A stretch of 64,000 bases of DNA from Mesorhizobium sp. DCY119 (GTDB lineage Bacteria > Pseudomonadota > Alphaproteobacteria > Rhizobiales > Rhizobiaceae), in the NCBI RefSeq assembly GCF_003590645.1, contig NZ_CP031834.1:3658501-3722500 (forward strand). The letters run 5' to 3'. The translations under genes and the position numbers were made by a program. Under the pieces are notes generated by a model, which saw only the letters and a list, made by a program, of their open reading frames with translations, had not been told where the DNA came from and made no database searches. The number at the start of each line of letters is the position of its first letter. The first letter of the stretch is position 1. Positions 19,253 through 27,455 of this stretch are shown here, one piece after another.

Positions 19253-19507
19253 ATGATCACGAACGCCCATCAGTGTCGCGCAGTTTTGATTGCGGTTTTC
19301 GCCGCCATGCCGTATGCGGCTGCGGCGGAAGACGCCCATCCGCTCCCGGGCGTCTCGCAGCCGGAACCGATCGTTCAGGATCTCAAGCCTGAGCCGAATG
19401 GCGTGCCGGCAACACCGGGCACGTTCAAGGTCGGCAACTTCGACGTCAAAATCTCAGGCAGCGTCATTGTCGACGTCGGCGTCAATGTCAGAAAGCCGCC
19501 GAGATAA
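19253..19507 (+). CDS. Small exported protein of unknown function
   Basis: The 84-residue product has a probable signal peptide (hydrophobic stretch RAVLIAVFAAMPYAAAAE, cleavage near residue 25), then a proline-rich linker and a short strand-forming tail FKVGNFDVKISGSVIVDVGV. The mature chain of about 59 residues would be periplasmic. The ribosome site is weak. Nothing in the sequence shows a catalytic function. It starts 68 bases after the small RNA terminator, so it has its own promoter or is expressed by read-through. Confidence 0.62.
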   Translation: MITNAHQCRAVLIAVFAAMPYAAAAEDAHPLPGVSQPEPIVQDLKPEPNGVPATPGTFKVGNFDVKISGSVIVDVGVNVRKPPR

Positions 19508-19511
19508 TTTC

Positions 19512-19531
19512 CCCCGATCGGATGATCGGGG
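19512..19531. terminator. Bidirectional hairpin between convergent genes
   Basis: CCCCGATC and GATCGGGG form a perfect 8-bp stem with a 4-nt loop, placed between the small exported protein and the convergent oppDF gene. No long T-tract follows on either strand. Confidence 0.55.
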
Positions 19532-19555
19532 TGCGTTGGGCTCAAACCAAACCCT

Positions 19556-21175
19556 TCAGCTTGCGATACGGAACTTCTTCACATCGATCGCCGCGGCCAT
19601 CAGCGTCTGCGTATAGGCTTCACGCGGGTTGTCGAAAATGTCGTCGGTCAGCCCTTCCTCGACGATCTGCCCCTGCTTCATGACGATGATATAGTCAGCC
19701 ATGGCGCGAACGACGGCCAGATCGTGGCTGATGAACAGGTAAGACAGTTCATGGTCGGCCTGGAGCTTGCGCAAGAGATCGACGATCTGCTTCTGCACGG
19801 AACGGTCCAGCGCCGAGGTTGGCTCGTCCAGAACAACGACCTTCGGCTTGAGAATCATGGCGCGGGCAATGGCAATGCGTTGGCGCTGGCCGCCTGAAAA
19901 CTCATGCGCATAACGATTGCGCATATTCGGATCGAGACCGACTTCCAGCAACGCCTCGACCGCGCGCGCGTCGCGCTTTTTGGAAGACAGCGACGGTTCG
20001 TGGACAAGCAATCCCTCGGTTATCACCTGCCCGATCGTCATGCGCGGCGACAGCGAGCCGAATGGATCCTGAAACACCAATTGCAGTTCGCGCCGCAGCG
20101 GACGCATCGCCTCACGATCCACGCCCGATATTTCACGCGCGCCGAAGCGGATCGAGCCCTCACTCGGCAGGAGGCGCAGCAGCGCCCGCCCGAGCGTTGA
20201 CTTGCCCGAGCCGGATTCGCCGACGATGCCGATCGTCTGGCCACGCTTCAAAGCAAGGGAAATGCGATCGACGGCTTTCAGAAACAATGGTGGGCCGGCC
20301 AGAAACCCACCACCAATCTTGAAGCTCACCTCGACATTGCGGCCTTCGAGCAGAACCGGGGCGCCGGCGGGCGGCGCAGCCTTCCTGCCGGTCGGCTCGG
20401 CTGCGAGCAGCATCTTGGTATAGGGATGCGCGGGTGCGGAAAACAGCGCTTCCGTCACGCCCTCCTCAACGATTTCGCCGTATCGCATGACATAAACGCG
20501 ATCGGCAAAGCGCCGCACGATGCCGAGGTCGTGGGTGATGAAAACAATGGCCATGCCGAATTTGCGCTGCAGTTCGGCCAGAAGCGTCAGGATCTGCGCC
20601 TGCACCGTCACGTCGAGCGCCGTCGTCGGCTCATCGGCGATCAGTATGTCCGGATCGTTGGCGAGCGCCATGGCGATCATCACGCGCTGGCGCTGGCCGC
20701 CCGACATTTCGTAGGGGTAGGATTTCAGGCGGCGTTCCGGATCAGGTATTTTCACCAGTTCGAGCAGCCGTAGCGCCTCCTTGCGCGCTTCGGCCTTGCC
20801 CAGCTTGCGATGACGCCGGATCGGTTCCATCAATTGGTTGCCGATGGTGTAAAGCGGATCGAGCGAGGTCATCGGCTCCTGGAAGATCATCGTGATCTTG
20901 CGGCCGCGCACATCGTTCAGGGCTGACTTGTCCAGGGCAAGCAGATTGCGCCCACGATAGTCGACCGCACCTGTCGCCTCGCCATTGGAAGCGAGCAGGC
21001 TCATCGCCGCCATCATGGTCTGGCTCTTGCCGGAACCGGATTCACCGACGATGGCGACGGTTTCGCCGGCATTGACGTGAAGATTGATACCTTTCACGGC
21101 ATCGACCTGACCATCCAGCGTGCGGAAGCGCACGCGCAGGTCCTTGACGGCAAGTATGGGTTGGGAAGTGGTCAT
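19556..21175 (-). CDS. oppDF: Fused OppD-OppF ABC transporter ATPase
   Basis: The 539-residue protein joins two complete ATPase domains. The first (to about residue 265) has Walker A GESGSGKS, signature SGGQRQRV and Walker [10 protein letters not shown]; the second has [17 protein letters not shown] and VVVLDEPT. Each is followed by an oligopeptide-type C-terminal extension. It would energise peptide uptake by the OppB-OppC channel. In E. coli these ATPases are separate proteins (OppD and OppF); the fused form also occurs in YejF-type systems. It starts 4 bases after oppC. Confidence 0.92.
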   Translation of the reverse strand: MTTSQPILAVKDLRVRFRTLDGQVDAVKGINLHVNAGETVAIVGESGSGKSQTMMAAMSLLASNGEATGAVDYRGRNLLALDKSALNDVRGRKITMIFQEPMTSLDPLYTIGNQLMEPIRRHRKLGKAEARKEALRLLELVKIPDPERRLKSYPYEMSGGQRQRVMIAMALANDPDILIADEPTTALDVTVQAQILTLLAELQRKFGMAIVFITHDLGIVRRFADRVYVMRYGEIVEEGVTEALFSAPAHPYTKMLLAAEPTGRKAAPPAGAPVLLEGRNVEVSFKIGGGFLAGPPLFLKAVDRISLALKRGQTIGIVGESGSGKSTLGRALLRLLPSEGSIRFGAREISGVDREAMRPLRRELQLVFQDPFGSLSPRMTIGQVITEGLLVHEPSLSSKKRDARAVEALLEVGLDPNMRNRYAHEFSGGQRQRIAIARAMILKPKVVVLDEPTSALDRSVQKQIVDLLRKLQADHELSYLFISHDLAVVRAMADYIIVMKQGQIVEEGLTDDIFDNPREAYTQTLMAAAIDVKKFRIAS

Positions 21176-21179
21176 CGGC

Positions 21180-22304
21180 TCACCGGTCCTTCGGATCGAG
21201 CGCGTCGCGCAGGCCGTCGCCGACGAAATTCAGGGCAAACAGCGTGGAAACAAGGAAGAAGGCGGGAAACAGCAGCAGCCAGTTGGCCGTGCCGATATTC
21301 TTCGCCCCCGCCGAAATGAGAACGCCCCAGCTCGTCATCGGCTCCTGAACGCCAAGCCCTAGAAAGGACAGGAAGCTCTCCAGGATGATGACCTGCGGCA
21401 CGAGCAGCGTCATGTAGATGACGACGACGCCAAGCAGGTTCGGCACGATGTGGCGTTGCAGGATGCCACGCCTCGTCACGCCGAGCGCCTCGGCGGCCTG
21501 CACATATTCCTGCCTTCGGATGGATAGCGCCTGGCCGCGCACGATGCGCGCCATGTCGAGCCACAGCACCGCCCCCACAGCGAGGAACATCAGCACGAAG
21601 TTTCGCCCGAAGAACACCACCAACATGATGACGAAAAAGATGAACGGCAGCGAGTAGAGCACATCGACGATGCGCATCATGACCTCATCGATCTTGCCGC
21701 CGGCAAAGCCGGCGGTCGCGCCATAGAGCACGCCGATGGCCACCGCCACCACGCCCGCCAGCAGGCCGATGGCCAATGAAACACGCCCGCCCATCAGGGT
21801 GCGCGACAGCAGGTCTCGGCCGGTATTGTCCGTGCCGAACAGGAAATATTGCTGCTTGACCGTAGCGCTCAGCACCATCTTCAATCCGTCGGGTGACTTG
21901 CTCTCGACCTTGGCATTGTCGAACGTGTCGGAGCGGTCGATGTAACGAGTGTTGCGCTCGTCGATTTCCTTCGACGACGTCACGGTCACGTAAACCTGCT
22001 CACCCTCCTGATGCCACTCTTCCACGTCCACGCGCATGCGTTTGACGGTATCGCGCAGTGCCGTCTCGATCATTTCGGGCTTGGGATAGGCCGAAAAGCT
22101 CGGCGGCGTGCGCACGTAGTCGGCATAGATCGTGGTGTATTGGTGCGGCACGAAATACGGGCCGAACACGCAGATGATCGCCATGAAGATCAGGTAGTAA
22201 AGGCTGACCATCGACGCCTTGTTCGACTTCAGGCGCGCCCAGGCATCACCCCAGAAGGAGCGACCGACGATCGGCGCAGGTGCGACAGCAGCTATCTCAG
22301 TCAT
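21180..22304 (-). CDS. oppC: Oligopeptide ABC transporter permease OppC
   Basis: The 374-residue membrane protein has an N-terminal transmembrane helix, then a periplasmic insertion of roughly 110 residues (charged, MRVDVEEWHQEGEQVYVTVTS region), then the five-helix binding-protein-dependent permease domain with the EAA loop (VQAAEALGVTRRGILQRHIVPN). The insertion makes it longer than the ~300 residues of E. coli OppC. It pairs with OppB in the inner membrane. Its start overlaps oppB by 8 bases. Confidence 0.9.
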   Translation of the reverse strand: MTEIAAVAPAPIVGRSFWGDAWARLKSNKASMVSLYYLIFMAIICVFGPYFVPHQYTTIYADYVRTPPSFSAYPKPEMIETALRDTVKRMRVDVEEWHQEGEQVYVTVTSSKEIDERNTRYIDRSDTFDNAKVESKSPDGLKMVLSATVKQQYFLFGTDNTGRDLLSRTLMGGRVSLAIGLLAGVVAVAIGVLYGATAGFAGGKIDEVMMRIVDVLYSLPFIFFVIMLVVFFGRNFVLMFLAVGAVLWLDMARIVRGQALSIRRQEYVQAAEALGVTRRGILQRHIVPNLLGVVVIYMTLLVPQVIILESFLSFLGLGVQEPMTSWGVLISAGAKNIGTANWLLLFPAFFLVSTLFALNFVGDGLRDALDPKDR

Positions 22305-23220
22305 AGCGCACCCTCGGATCGACGACGGCGTAGAGAATGTCGACGATCAGGTTGAACAGGATGGTGAAGATGGCGATCACCACGACCGTGCCCATCACCA
22401 GAGTATAGTCGCGATTGAGCGCTGCATCGACGAAATAGCGGCCAACGCCCGGAATAGCGAAAATCGTCTCCACGATGATCGAGCCCGTCAGCAACGCAGC
22501 CGCCGCCGGCCCGGCATAGGATACGATGGGAAGCAGCGCGCCACGCAGCGCATGCTTGACCACAATCGACCAGTCGGAAAGGCCCAGCGCGCGCGCCGTT
22601 CGGATATGATGCGAGCGCAGGGACTCGATCATCGAACCGCGCATCAGACGCGCAACGATGGCGATCTGCGGCAGCGCAAGCGTCAGGACAGGACCGATCT
22701 TGTTGATCAAGGCGCCGTCGCCCCAGCCGCCGATCGGCAGCAGTTTCCAGGTCAGCCCGAACAGAAGCTGGATAACCGGCGCGATAACGAATGTCGGGAT
22801 GGTGCTGCCGGCGGTCGCCGTTGCGATGACGGCGTAGTCGCCCGCCTTGTTCTGGTTCAGCGCCGCTATGATGCCGAGCGTGCTGCCTATCAGCAGAGCC
22901 AGGGTCAGCGCGGAAGCACCGAGCTGGATGGAAATGGGCAGGCCTTTGGCGAAGAGTTCACCGACGGTGAAGTCAGGCAGGTTGTAGCTCGGGCCAAAAT
23001 TGCCGTGCAGCAGGTTCTGGAGATAGTGCCAATATTGCAGCCAGAGCGGATCGCCCAGACCGAACTGGGCTTCGAGATTGGCTTTGACTTCCGGGCTCAG
23101 GCCCCGCTCCTGGTTGAACGGGCCGCCGGGCGCGACGCGTATCAGGAAAAACGCCAGGGTGACGATGACGAATAGCGTCGGTATGGCGGTTAGAAGCCGC
23201 CTGAAGACATAGAGCAGCAT
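22297..23220 (-). CDS. oppB: Oligopeptide ABC transporter permease OppB
   Basis: The ATG at 23220 follows GGGGAA and gives 307 residues, almost the exact length of E. coli OppB, with the same beginning (MLLYVFRRLLTAIPTLF) and ending (YAVVDPRVRYD). Six membrane helices and the EAA loop RTARALGLSDWSIVVKHAL are visible. It forms the translocation pore with OppC. The 76-base gap from oppA contains a strong stem-loop. Confidence 0.94.
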   Translation of the reverse strand: MLLYVFRRLLTAIPTLFVIVTLAFFLIRVAPGGPFNQERGLSPEVKANLEAQFGLGDPLWLQYWHYLQNLLHGNFGPSYNLPDFTVGELFAKGLPISIQLGASALTLALLIGSTLGIIAALNQNKAGDYAVIATATAGSTIPTFVIAPVIQLLFGLTWKLLPIGGWGDGALINKIGPVLTLALPQIAIVARLMRGSMIESLRSHHIRTARALGLSDWSIVVKHALRGALLPIVSYAGPAAAALLTGSIIVETIFAIPGVGRYFVDAALNRDYTLVMGTVVVIAIFTILFNLIVDILYAVVDPRVRYD

Positions 23221-23251
23221 GGTGTTCCCCGCTGTCACTGAAAAGCTGAAG

Positions 23252-23280
23252 CCGCCGCTTCCCCAGGCGGGAAGCGGCGG
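23252..23280 (-). promoter_or_regulatory. Strong stem-loop between oppA and oppB
   Basis: CCGCCGCTTCCC and GGGAAGCGGCGG form a perfect 12-bp stem with a 5-nt loop directly after the oppA stop. Such hairpins between binding-protein and permease genes usually protect the upstream mRNA and reduce read-through, giving more binding protein than permease. Confidence 0.75.
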
Positions 23281-23296
23281 GTCGGCTGTGGCGGGA

Positions 23297-24889
23297 CTAT
23301 TCCTTGCTGATGAAACGCGACGGATGCCGATCCATCACATTGTCCTCGAAGCCTGCGAGCTTCGGCGACACGATGTTGTGGTAGTTGTAGTAGAGCAGCG
23401 GGATGTTGCCGACATCATCGACCAACACCTTTTCCGCTTCGCTCAGCAGCTTGAAGCGTTCCTCGGGCTTGCCGCCTGCAGCGGTTGCCGCATTCATCAA
23501 CTCTTCGAATTTCGGGCTGTCGTAATCCGAGTAGTTGTGGCCATCGGCCTTGCGCGAGATTTCGAGGAAGGTCTCCGGATCGTTGTAGTCGGCGATCCAG
23601 CCGGCGCGCGCCACGTCGAAGTCACCCTTCTGCTCCAGGTGCCCGTAGTGTGTCTTGGTGTCGGTGTTGAGCAGCGTCACCTCGATACCGAGCGGCTTGA
23701 GCTGCTCCTGGATGGCGACCGCCGTGTTCTTGTGGTTTTCCGACGTGTTGTAGCGGATTTCCATCTTCAGCGGCTTGTCCGGGCCGTAGCCGAGCTTCTC
23801 AAGGATCTTCTTGGCCGCGTCCTCGCGGTCGATCTGCGATTCTTCAGCGAAAGCGGCTGGCGAGGTCGTGTAGCCTTCGATGCCTGAAGGCACCATCGAA
23901 TAGGCCGGAGCCATGGAGTTGCTCCACACCTTCTCGGCGAGGAAATCACGGTCGATGGCCATGGAAACGGCGTTGCGCAGCTCGACATTGTCCCACGGCG
24001 CCTTGCTGGTCTTGATCGCGTAGTAGTAGGTACCGAGATACGGCGCGACGCGGACCTGATCGCCGAACTTTGCCTTCAGGTCGGTGAGCTGTTCGGTGGG
24101 CAGATCGTCATAGCTGTCGAGTTCGCCAGCCTCGTAGCGCTTCATCGCCGATGACCGGTCTTCGGTCGGGATGTAGTTGACGACGTCGATCTTGACGTTG
24201 GCGGCGTCGTAGAACTTCGGGTTCTTGACCAGCTTGATATGGTCGTTCGGAACCCACTCGGCCAGCGTGTAGGCGCCGTTGGAAACGAGATTGCCCGGCT
24301 TAACCCAATCGGCACCGAACTTTTCGATCGCCGCCTTGCTGACGGGGTATGTCGACTGGTGGGTCAACACCTCGAGGAAGTATGGCGTCGGCGCGACCAG
24401 GGTGATCTCGAGCGTGTTGGCGTCGATTGCCTTCACGCCAAGTTCTTCCGGCTTCATCTTGCCGGCATTCACTTCCTTGGCGTTCTTCACCTTCTGCAGC
24501 ATCGAGGCGTATTCAGCCGCAGTCTTCGGATCCTGAAGACGCTGGAATGCGTAGACGAAATCCTCGGCCGTCACCGGGCTGCCGTCCGACCACGTTGCGC
24601 CGCTGCGCAGCTTGAATGTGTAGACGGTGCCGTCATCCGACACGGTCCAGCTCTCGGCTGCACCTGGGATGACCTCCGACTTCGCATCTTCCGTCACCAG
24701 GCCCAGGAACATGTCGCGCAGAACGTGGGCTTCATAAACGGTCGAGGTCTTGTGCGGATCCAGCGATTCCGGCTCGGCGGCACTGCCGCGGTTATAAACA
24801 ACCTCGGCCAAGGAGGGGGCTATCATCATGCCGCCCGCCATCGACAGGCTTACGGCAAATACCGTCGCCTTCAGAAATTTCTTCAGCAT
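23297..24889 (-). CDS. oppA: Oligopeptide-binding periplasmic protein OppA
   Basis: The ATG at 24889 after GGGAG gives 530 residues with a signal peptide (KATVFAVSLSMAGGMMIAPSLA, cleavage near residue 28). The mature protein follows the extracellular solute-binding family 5 pattern and resembles E. coli OppA (EPESLDPHKTSTVYEAHVLRD, WSDGSPVTAEDFVYAFQRL). It would capture peptides in the periplasm and deliver them to OppBC. It is the first gene of a leftward opp operon; the stem-loop behind it suggests higher expression of this subunit. Confidence 0.93.
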   Translation of the reverse strand: MLKKFLKATVFAVSLSMAGGMMIAPSLAEVVYNRGSAAEPESLDPHKTSTVYEAHVLRDMFLGLVTEDAKSEVIPGAAESWTVSDDGTVYTFKLRSGATWSDGSPVTAEDFVYAFQRLQDPKTAAEYASMLQKVKNAKEVNAGKMKPEELGVKAIDANTLEITLVAPTPYFLEVLTHQSTYPVSKAAIEKFGADWVKPGNLVSNGAYTLAEWVPNDHIKLVKNPKFYDAANVKIDVVNYIPTEDRSSAMKRYEAGELDSYDDLPTEQLTDLKAKFGDQVRVAPYLGTYYYAIKTSKAPWDNVELRNAVSMAIDRDFLAEKVWSNSMAPAYSMVPSGIEGYTTSPAAFAEESQIDREDAAKKILEKLGYGPDKPLKMEIRYNTSENHKNTAVAIQEQLKPLGIEVTLLNTDTKTHYGHLEQKGDFDVARAGWIADYNDPETFLEISRKADGHNYSDYDSPKFEELMNAATAAGGKPEERFKLLSEAEKVLVDDVGNIPLLYYNYHNIVSPKLAGFEDNVMDRHPSRFISKE

Positions 24890-25235
24890 CTTCGTCACTC
24901 CCAGAATGTCGTCGCCCCTCAGCGTCGACAAATTGCCAGTTAAGCCCCAAGGCAGAACTCGTTCCCGCCTCGTTGAGCGAGCCAGCGGTCTCTTCGGCCG
25001 CCGTTCTGGGAGCTGACACTAGCGACGGAGTAATTTTATTTCAACAGGCTCTGAGGGTCACCCAAAGGAAGGTCGCAAGAAGTCGCCGCACGTGGTCACG
25101 GGCCCTGCAAGTGCAACAAAACGTTTGCCGATGAAGAATTGTTCTCCCAAAAAAAGTCACAGGACTTAACCGTTCCTTAAACAACCATAGGTTACATTAC
25201 AGAAGTTGAAATATAGCAATGTCCCACAGCTTTCG
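24890..25235. other. Divergent promoter region between oppA and tadE
   Basis: This 346-base gap separates the leftward opp operon from the rightward tad pair. It becomes AT-rich toward the tad side and holds a CtrA-like site at 25166-25180. No further gene or RNA was recognised; the oppA promoter was not resolved. Confidence 0.6.
25166..25180 (+). promoter_or_regulatory. CtrA-like binding site upstream of tadE
   Basis: TTAA-CCGTTCC-TTAA matches the CtrA consensus TTAA-N7-TTAA exactly and lies about 55 bases before the tadE start. CtrA is the cell-cycle regulator of alphaproteobacteria and controls Tad/Flp pilus genes in Caulobacter (established). Use of this site here is inference. Confidence 0.6.
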
Positions 25236-25706
25236 ATGGTGAATGGCGTGGACGACAATAAAGAACTATCACAGGCACGGGCTCACATCAGATTGAGTCT
25301 GCTGCGAGACCGGAAGGGGACTTCGGCGGTCGAATTCGCCCTCCTCGCTCCCATCTTCATCATGCTTTTTCTTGGCATGGCCGCGTATGGCATATACTTC
25401 GGGGCCAGCCATTCCGTTCAGCAACTTGCCGCCGATGCGGCCCGTACAGCGATCGCTGGATTGAACGCCACAGAGCGCAGCACGCTCGCCACAAACTTCA
25501 TTCGCCTCAATGCGTCCGGCTATCCCTTCGTCGATCCCAAAAAGGTGACCGTCAACACCCGTGATAGCGCTGCTGACGGCAGTCAGTTCGTGGTGGCGGT
25601 GCAATATGACGCAAGCACCCTGCCAATCTGGAAGTTGTTCAAAGGTCTGCCACTGCCCGGCATGACCATTTCCCGTCAATCGACAATCCGCGTCGGGGGG
25701 ATCTGA
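25236..25706 (+). CDS. TadE-like pseudopilin
   Basis: From the ATG at 25236 the protein has 156 residues; a TTG at 25206 is an alternative and neither has a strong ribosome site. The segment DRKGTSAVEFALLAPIFIML is the TadE hallmark: a processing site after Gly28 with Glu at position +5 (Glu33), followed by a single membrane helix. The rest is a periplasmic domain with a conserved aromatic C-terminal strand. TadE pseudopilins support assembly of Flp pili for surface attachment. No other tad gene (pilin, TadV peptidase, ATPase) lies nearby. Its stop overlaps the start of the next gene (TGATG). Confidence 0.82.
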   Translation: MVNGVDDNKELSQARAHIRLSLLRDRKGTSAVEFALLAPIFIMLFLGMAAYGIYFGASHSVQQLAADAARTAIAGLNATERSTLATNFIRLNASGYPFVDPKKVTVNTRDSAADGSQFVVAVQYDASTLPIWKLFKGLPLPGMTISRQSTIRVGGI

Positions 25707-27451
25707 TGCAATACTGCGCGCAGGTACGAAAAATATTTTTTGGAAAAAGTTTTTGTTCGAGTATTTCAGGAAATATCGCCATTATGACTGCGCTAACCAT
25801 GCCGGTTGCGGTGGTTATAGCGGCCGTTGCCATCGACGAAGCTTCTTTGTATTCTGAGCGCCGCGAAGCGCAATCTCTGGTTGATATCGCTGCAATTACA
25901 GCGGCTGCCAATCTCTCGAAGGCAGAAGCCGCCGTCACCGCCACCTTTCGCGACAACGGCATCACCGACATTGTCGTCGGCAGCGTCAGCACGCAACCAC
26001 CCGCAGGGGTCAACGGCATCAAGCCAACTGTTACGATAACGCCCGGCCGCTATGTTGCCAACGCGTCGGCGGCGGTTGGAACACGCTTTCAGGCAGGCAC
26101 GCAGCCCTACAATGCAGTCAAAGTCACATTCAAGAAAACCGGCGCACGCTATTTCGCCGGCGCACTCATTGCGCCACCGACTATTGCCACACAGGCAATA
26201 GCCGGAACCAAGACGGAAGCGGCGTTCTCCGTCGGCTCGCGGCTGGCGTCTCTCGATGGCGGTGTCCTCAACTCCTTGTTGACCGGACTTGTCGGCGGCA
26301 ATGTGAATTTGAGCCTCATGGATTACAATGCGCTACTCAGTGCCGACGTCAGCGTTTTCTCATTCCTGGATTCGCTGGCGACAAAATTGAACATCAAGGC
26401 CGGCACCTATTCGGATGTACTGAATTCAACCGCGACCGTTGGCCAAATCGTCTCTGCGATGGCCGCTATTCCCGGCCAGCAGAATGCCGCGAAAGTTGCT
26501 CTCGAGAAGATCGCCGGAGTGGCTTCCGCCAACGTGACGGTACCGTTGAAGAAAGTTTTGGGCCTTGGTTCGGCGGCCAGCCTGGGGCTTGGCCAAAGAC
26601 CGGCAGGCCTTTCTGCAGATGTCAACGTCCTGCAGATGCTGACGGCCGGCCTGGTCATGGCCGATGGAAAGAAGCAACTGGGTCTAGATCTCAACGTCAG
26701 CGTGCTTGGCCTGGCATCCGCCAAATTGGACATGGCTATCGGTGAACCGCCACAATCTTCTCCATGGTATACCATTGGCGAAACCGGCGCAGTCGTTCGT
26801 ACTGCCCAAACACGCATCAAGTTGATAATCGGTATTGGCGGAGGGCTGGAACCCCTTGTAGGTCAGCTCATCACCCTTCCCATCTATGCCGACCTCGCCT
26901 ATGCGGAAGCAAGCCTAACAGAGATCAGTTGTCCAACGGGACCAGACAGCCGTCGCGTCAAGATTGCGGCCCGACCAGGCGTCGCTGAAATCCGGATTGC
27001 CGACATCAGCAGCGCGGCAATGCAGGATTTCCGTACCAAGCCGAAAGGCGACAAAACGAAAGTGGTGAGTTTGCAGGTGCTCTTCGTAGGGCTTGTCAGC
27101 ATTTGGGTCGAGGCGCGCGCCGCAATCGACAACCAAAACGTCACCACGCTCACCTTCACCAATCAACAGATCAAGGATCGGGCCATTCAGAAGGTCTCGA
27201 CACGCGATCTCACCACATCTCTTGTCAAATCGCTGCTCGGCGATTTGAAACTGGAAGCCAGGTTGCTTGATATTATCCCGGTCGGAGTGCCCACCGGTGT
27301 AACGAAATCACTCGGTGACACACTCGGTGCCGTTACGCCCGGATTGGACACTTTGCTTTACAATGTGCTGACGATGCTTGGCGTCCGCGTTGGAGAGGCA
27401 GACGTGCAAGTCAACGGCGCGACCTGCGGACGCTCAGTGCTGGTGCAATAA
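25706..27451 (+). CDS. TadG-like pilus-associated protein
   Basis: The 581-residue protein starts with the Tad domain: a short basic N-terminus, GNIAIMTALTMPVAVVIAAVAIDEASL (a membrane helix ending at a conserved Asp-Glu), then ERREAQSLVDIAAITAAANL. The long remainder is predicted periplasmic, rich in Ala, Val, Thr and Gly, with no von Willebrand A metal site that I could see. TadG proteins are anchored in the inner membrane and extend into the periplasm. Coupling to the TadE gene supports one functional unit. The gene ends only 4 bases from the convergent alpha-glucosidase, with no room for a terminator. Confidence 0.78.
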   Translation: MQYCAQVRKIFFGKSFCSSISGNIAIMTALTMPVAVVIAAVAIDEASLYSERREAQSLVDIAAITAAANLSKAEAAVTATFRDNGITDIVVGSVSTQPPAGVNGIKPTVTITPGRYVANASAAVGTRFQAGTQPYNAVKVTFKKTGARYFAGALIAPPTIATQAIAGTKTEAAFSVGSRLASLDGGVLNSLLTGLVGGNVNLSLMDYNALLSADVSVFSFLDSLATKLNIKAGTYSDVLNSTATVGQIVSAMAAIPGQQNAAKVALEKIAGVASANVTVPLKKVLGLGSAASLGLGQRPAGLSADVNVLQMLTAGLVMADGKKQLGLDLNVSVLGLASAKLDMAIGEPPQSSPWYTIGETGAVVRTAQTRIKLIIGIGGGLEPLVGQLITLPIYADLAYAEASLTEISCPTGPDSRRVKIAARPGVAEIRIADISSAAMQDFRTKPKGDKTKVVSLQVLFVGLVSIWVEARAAIDNQNVTTLTFTNQQIKDRAIQKVSTRDLTTSLVKSLLGDLKLEARLLDIIPVGVPTGVTKSLGDTLGAVTPGLDTLLYNVLTMLGVRVGEADVQVNGATCGRSVLVQ

Positions 27452-27455
27452 AGGC

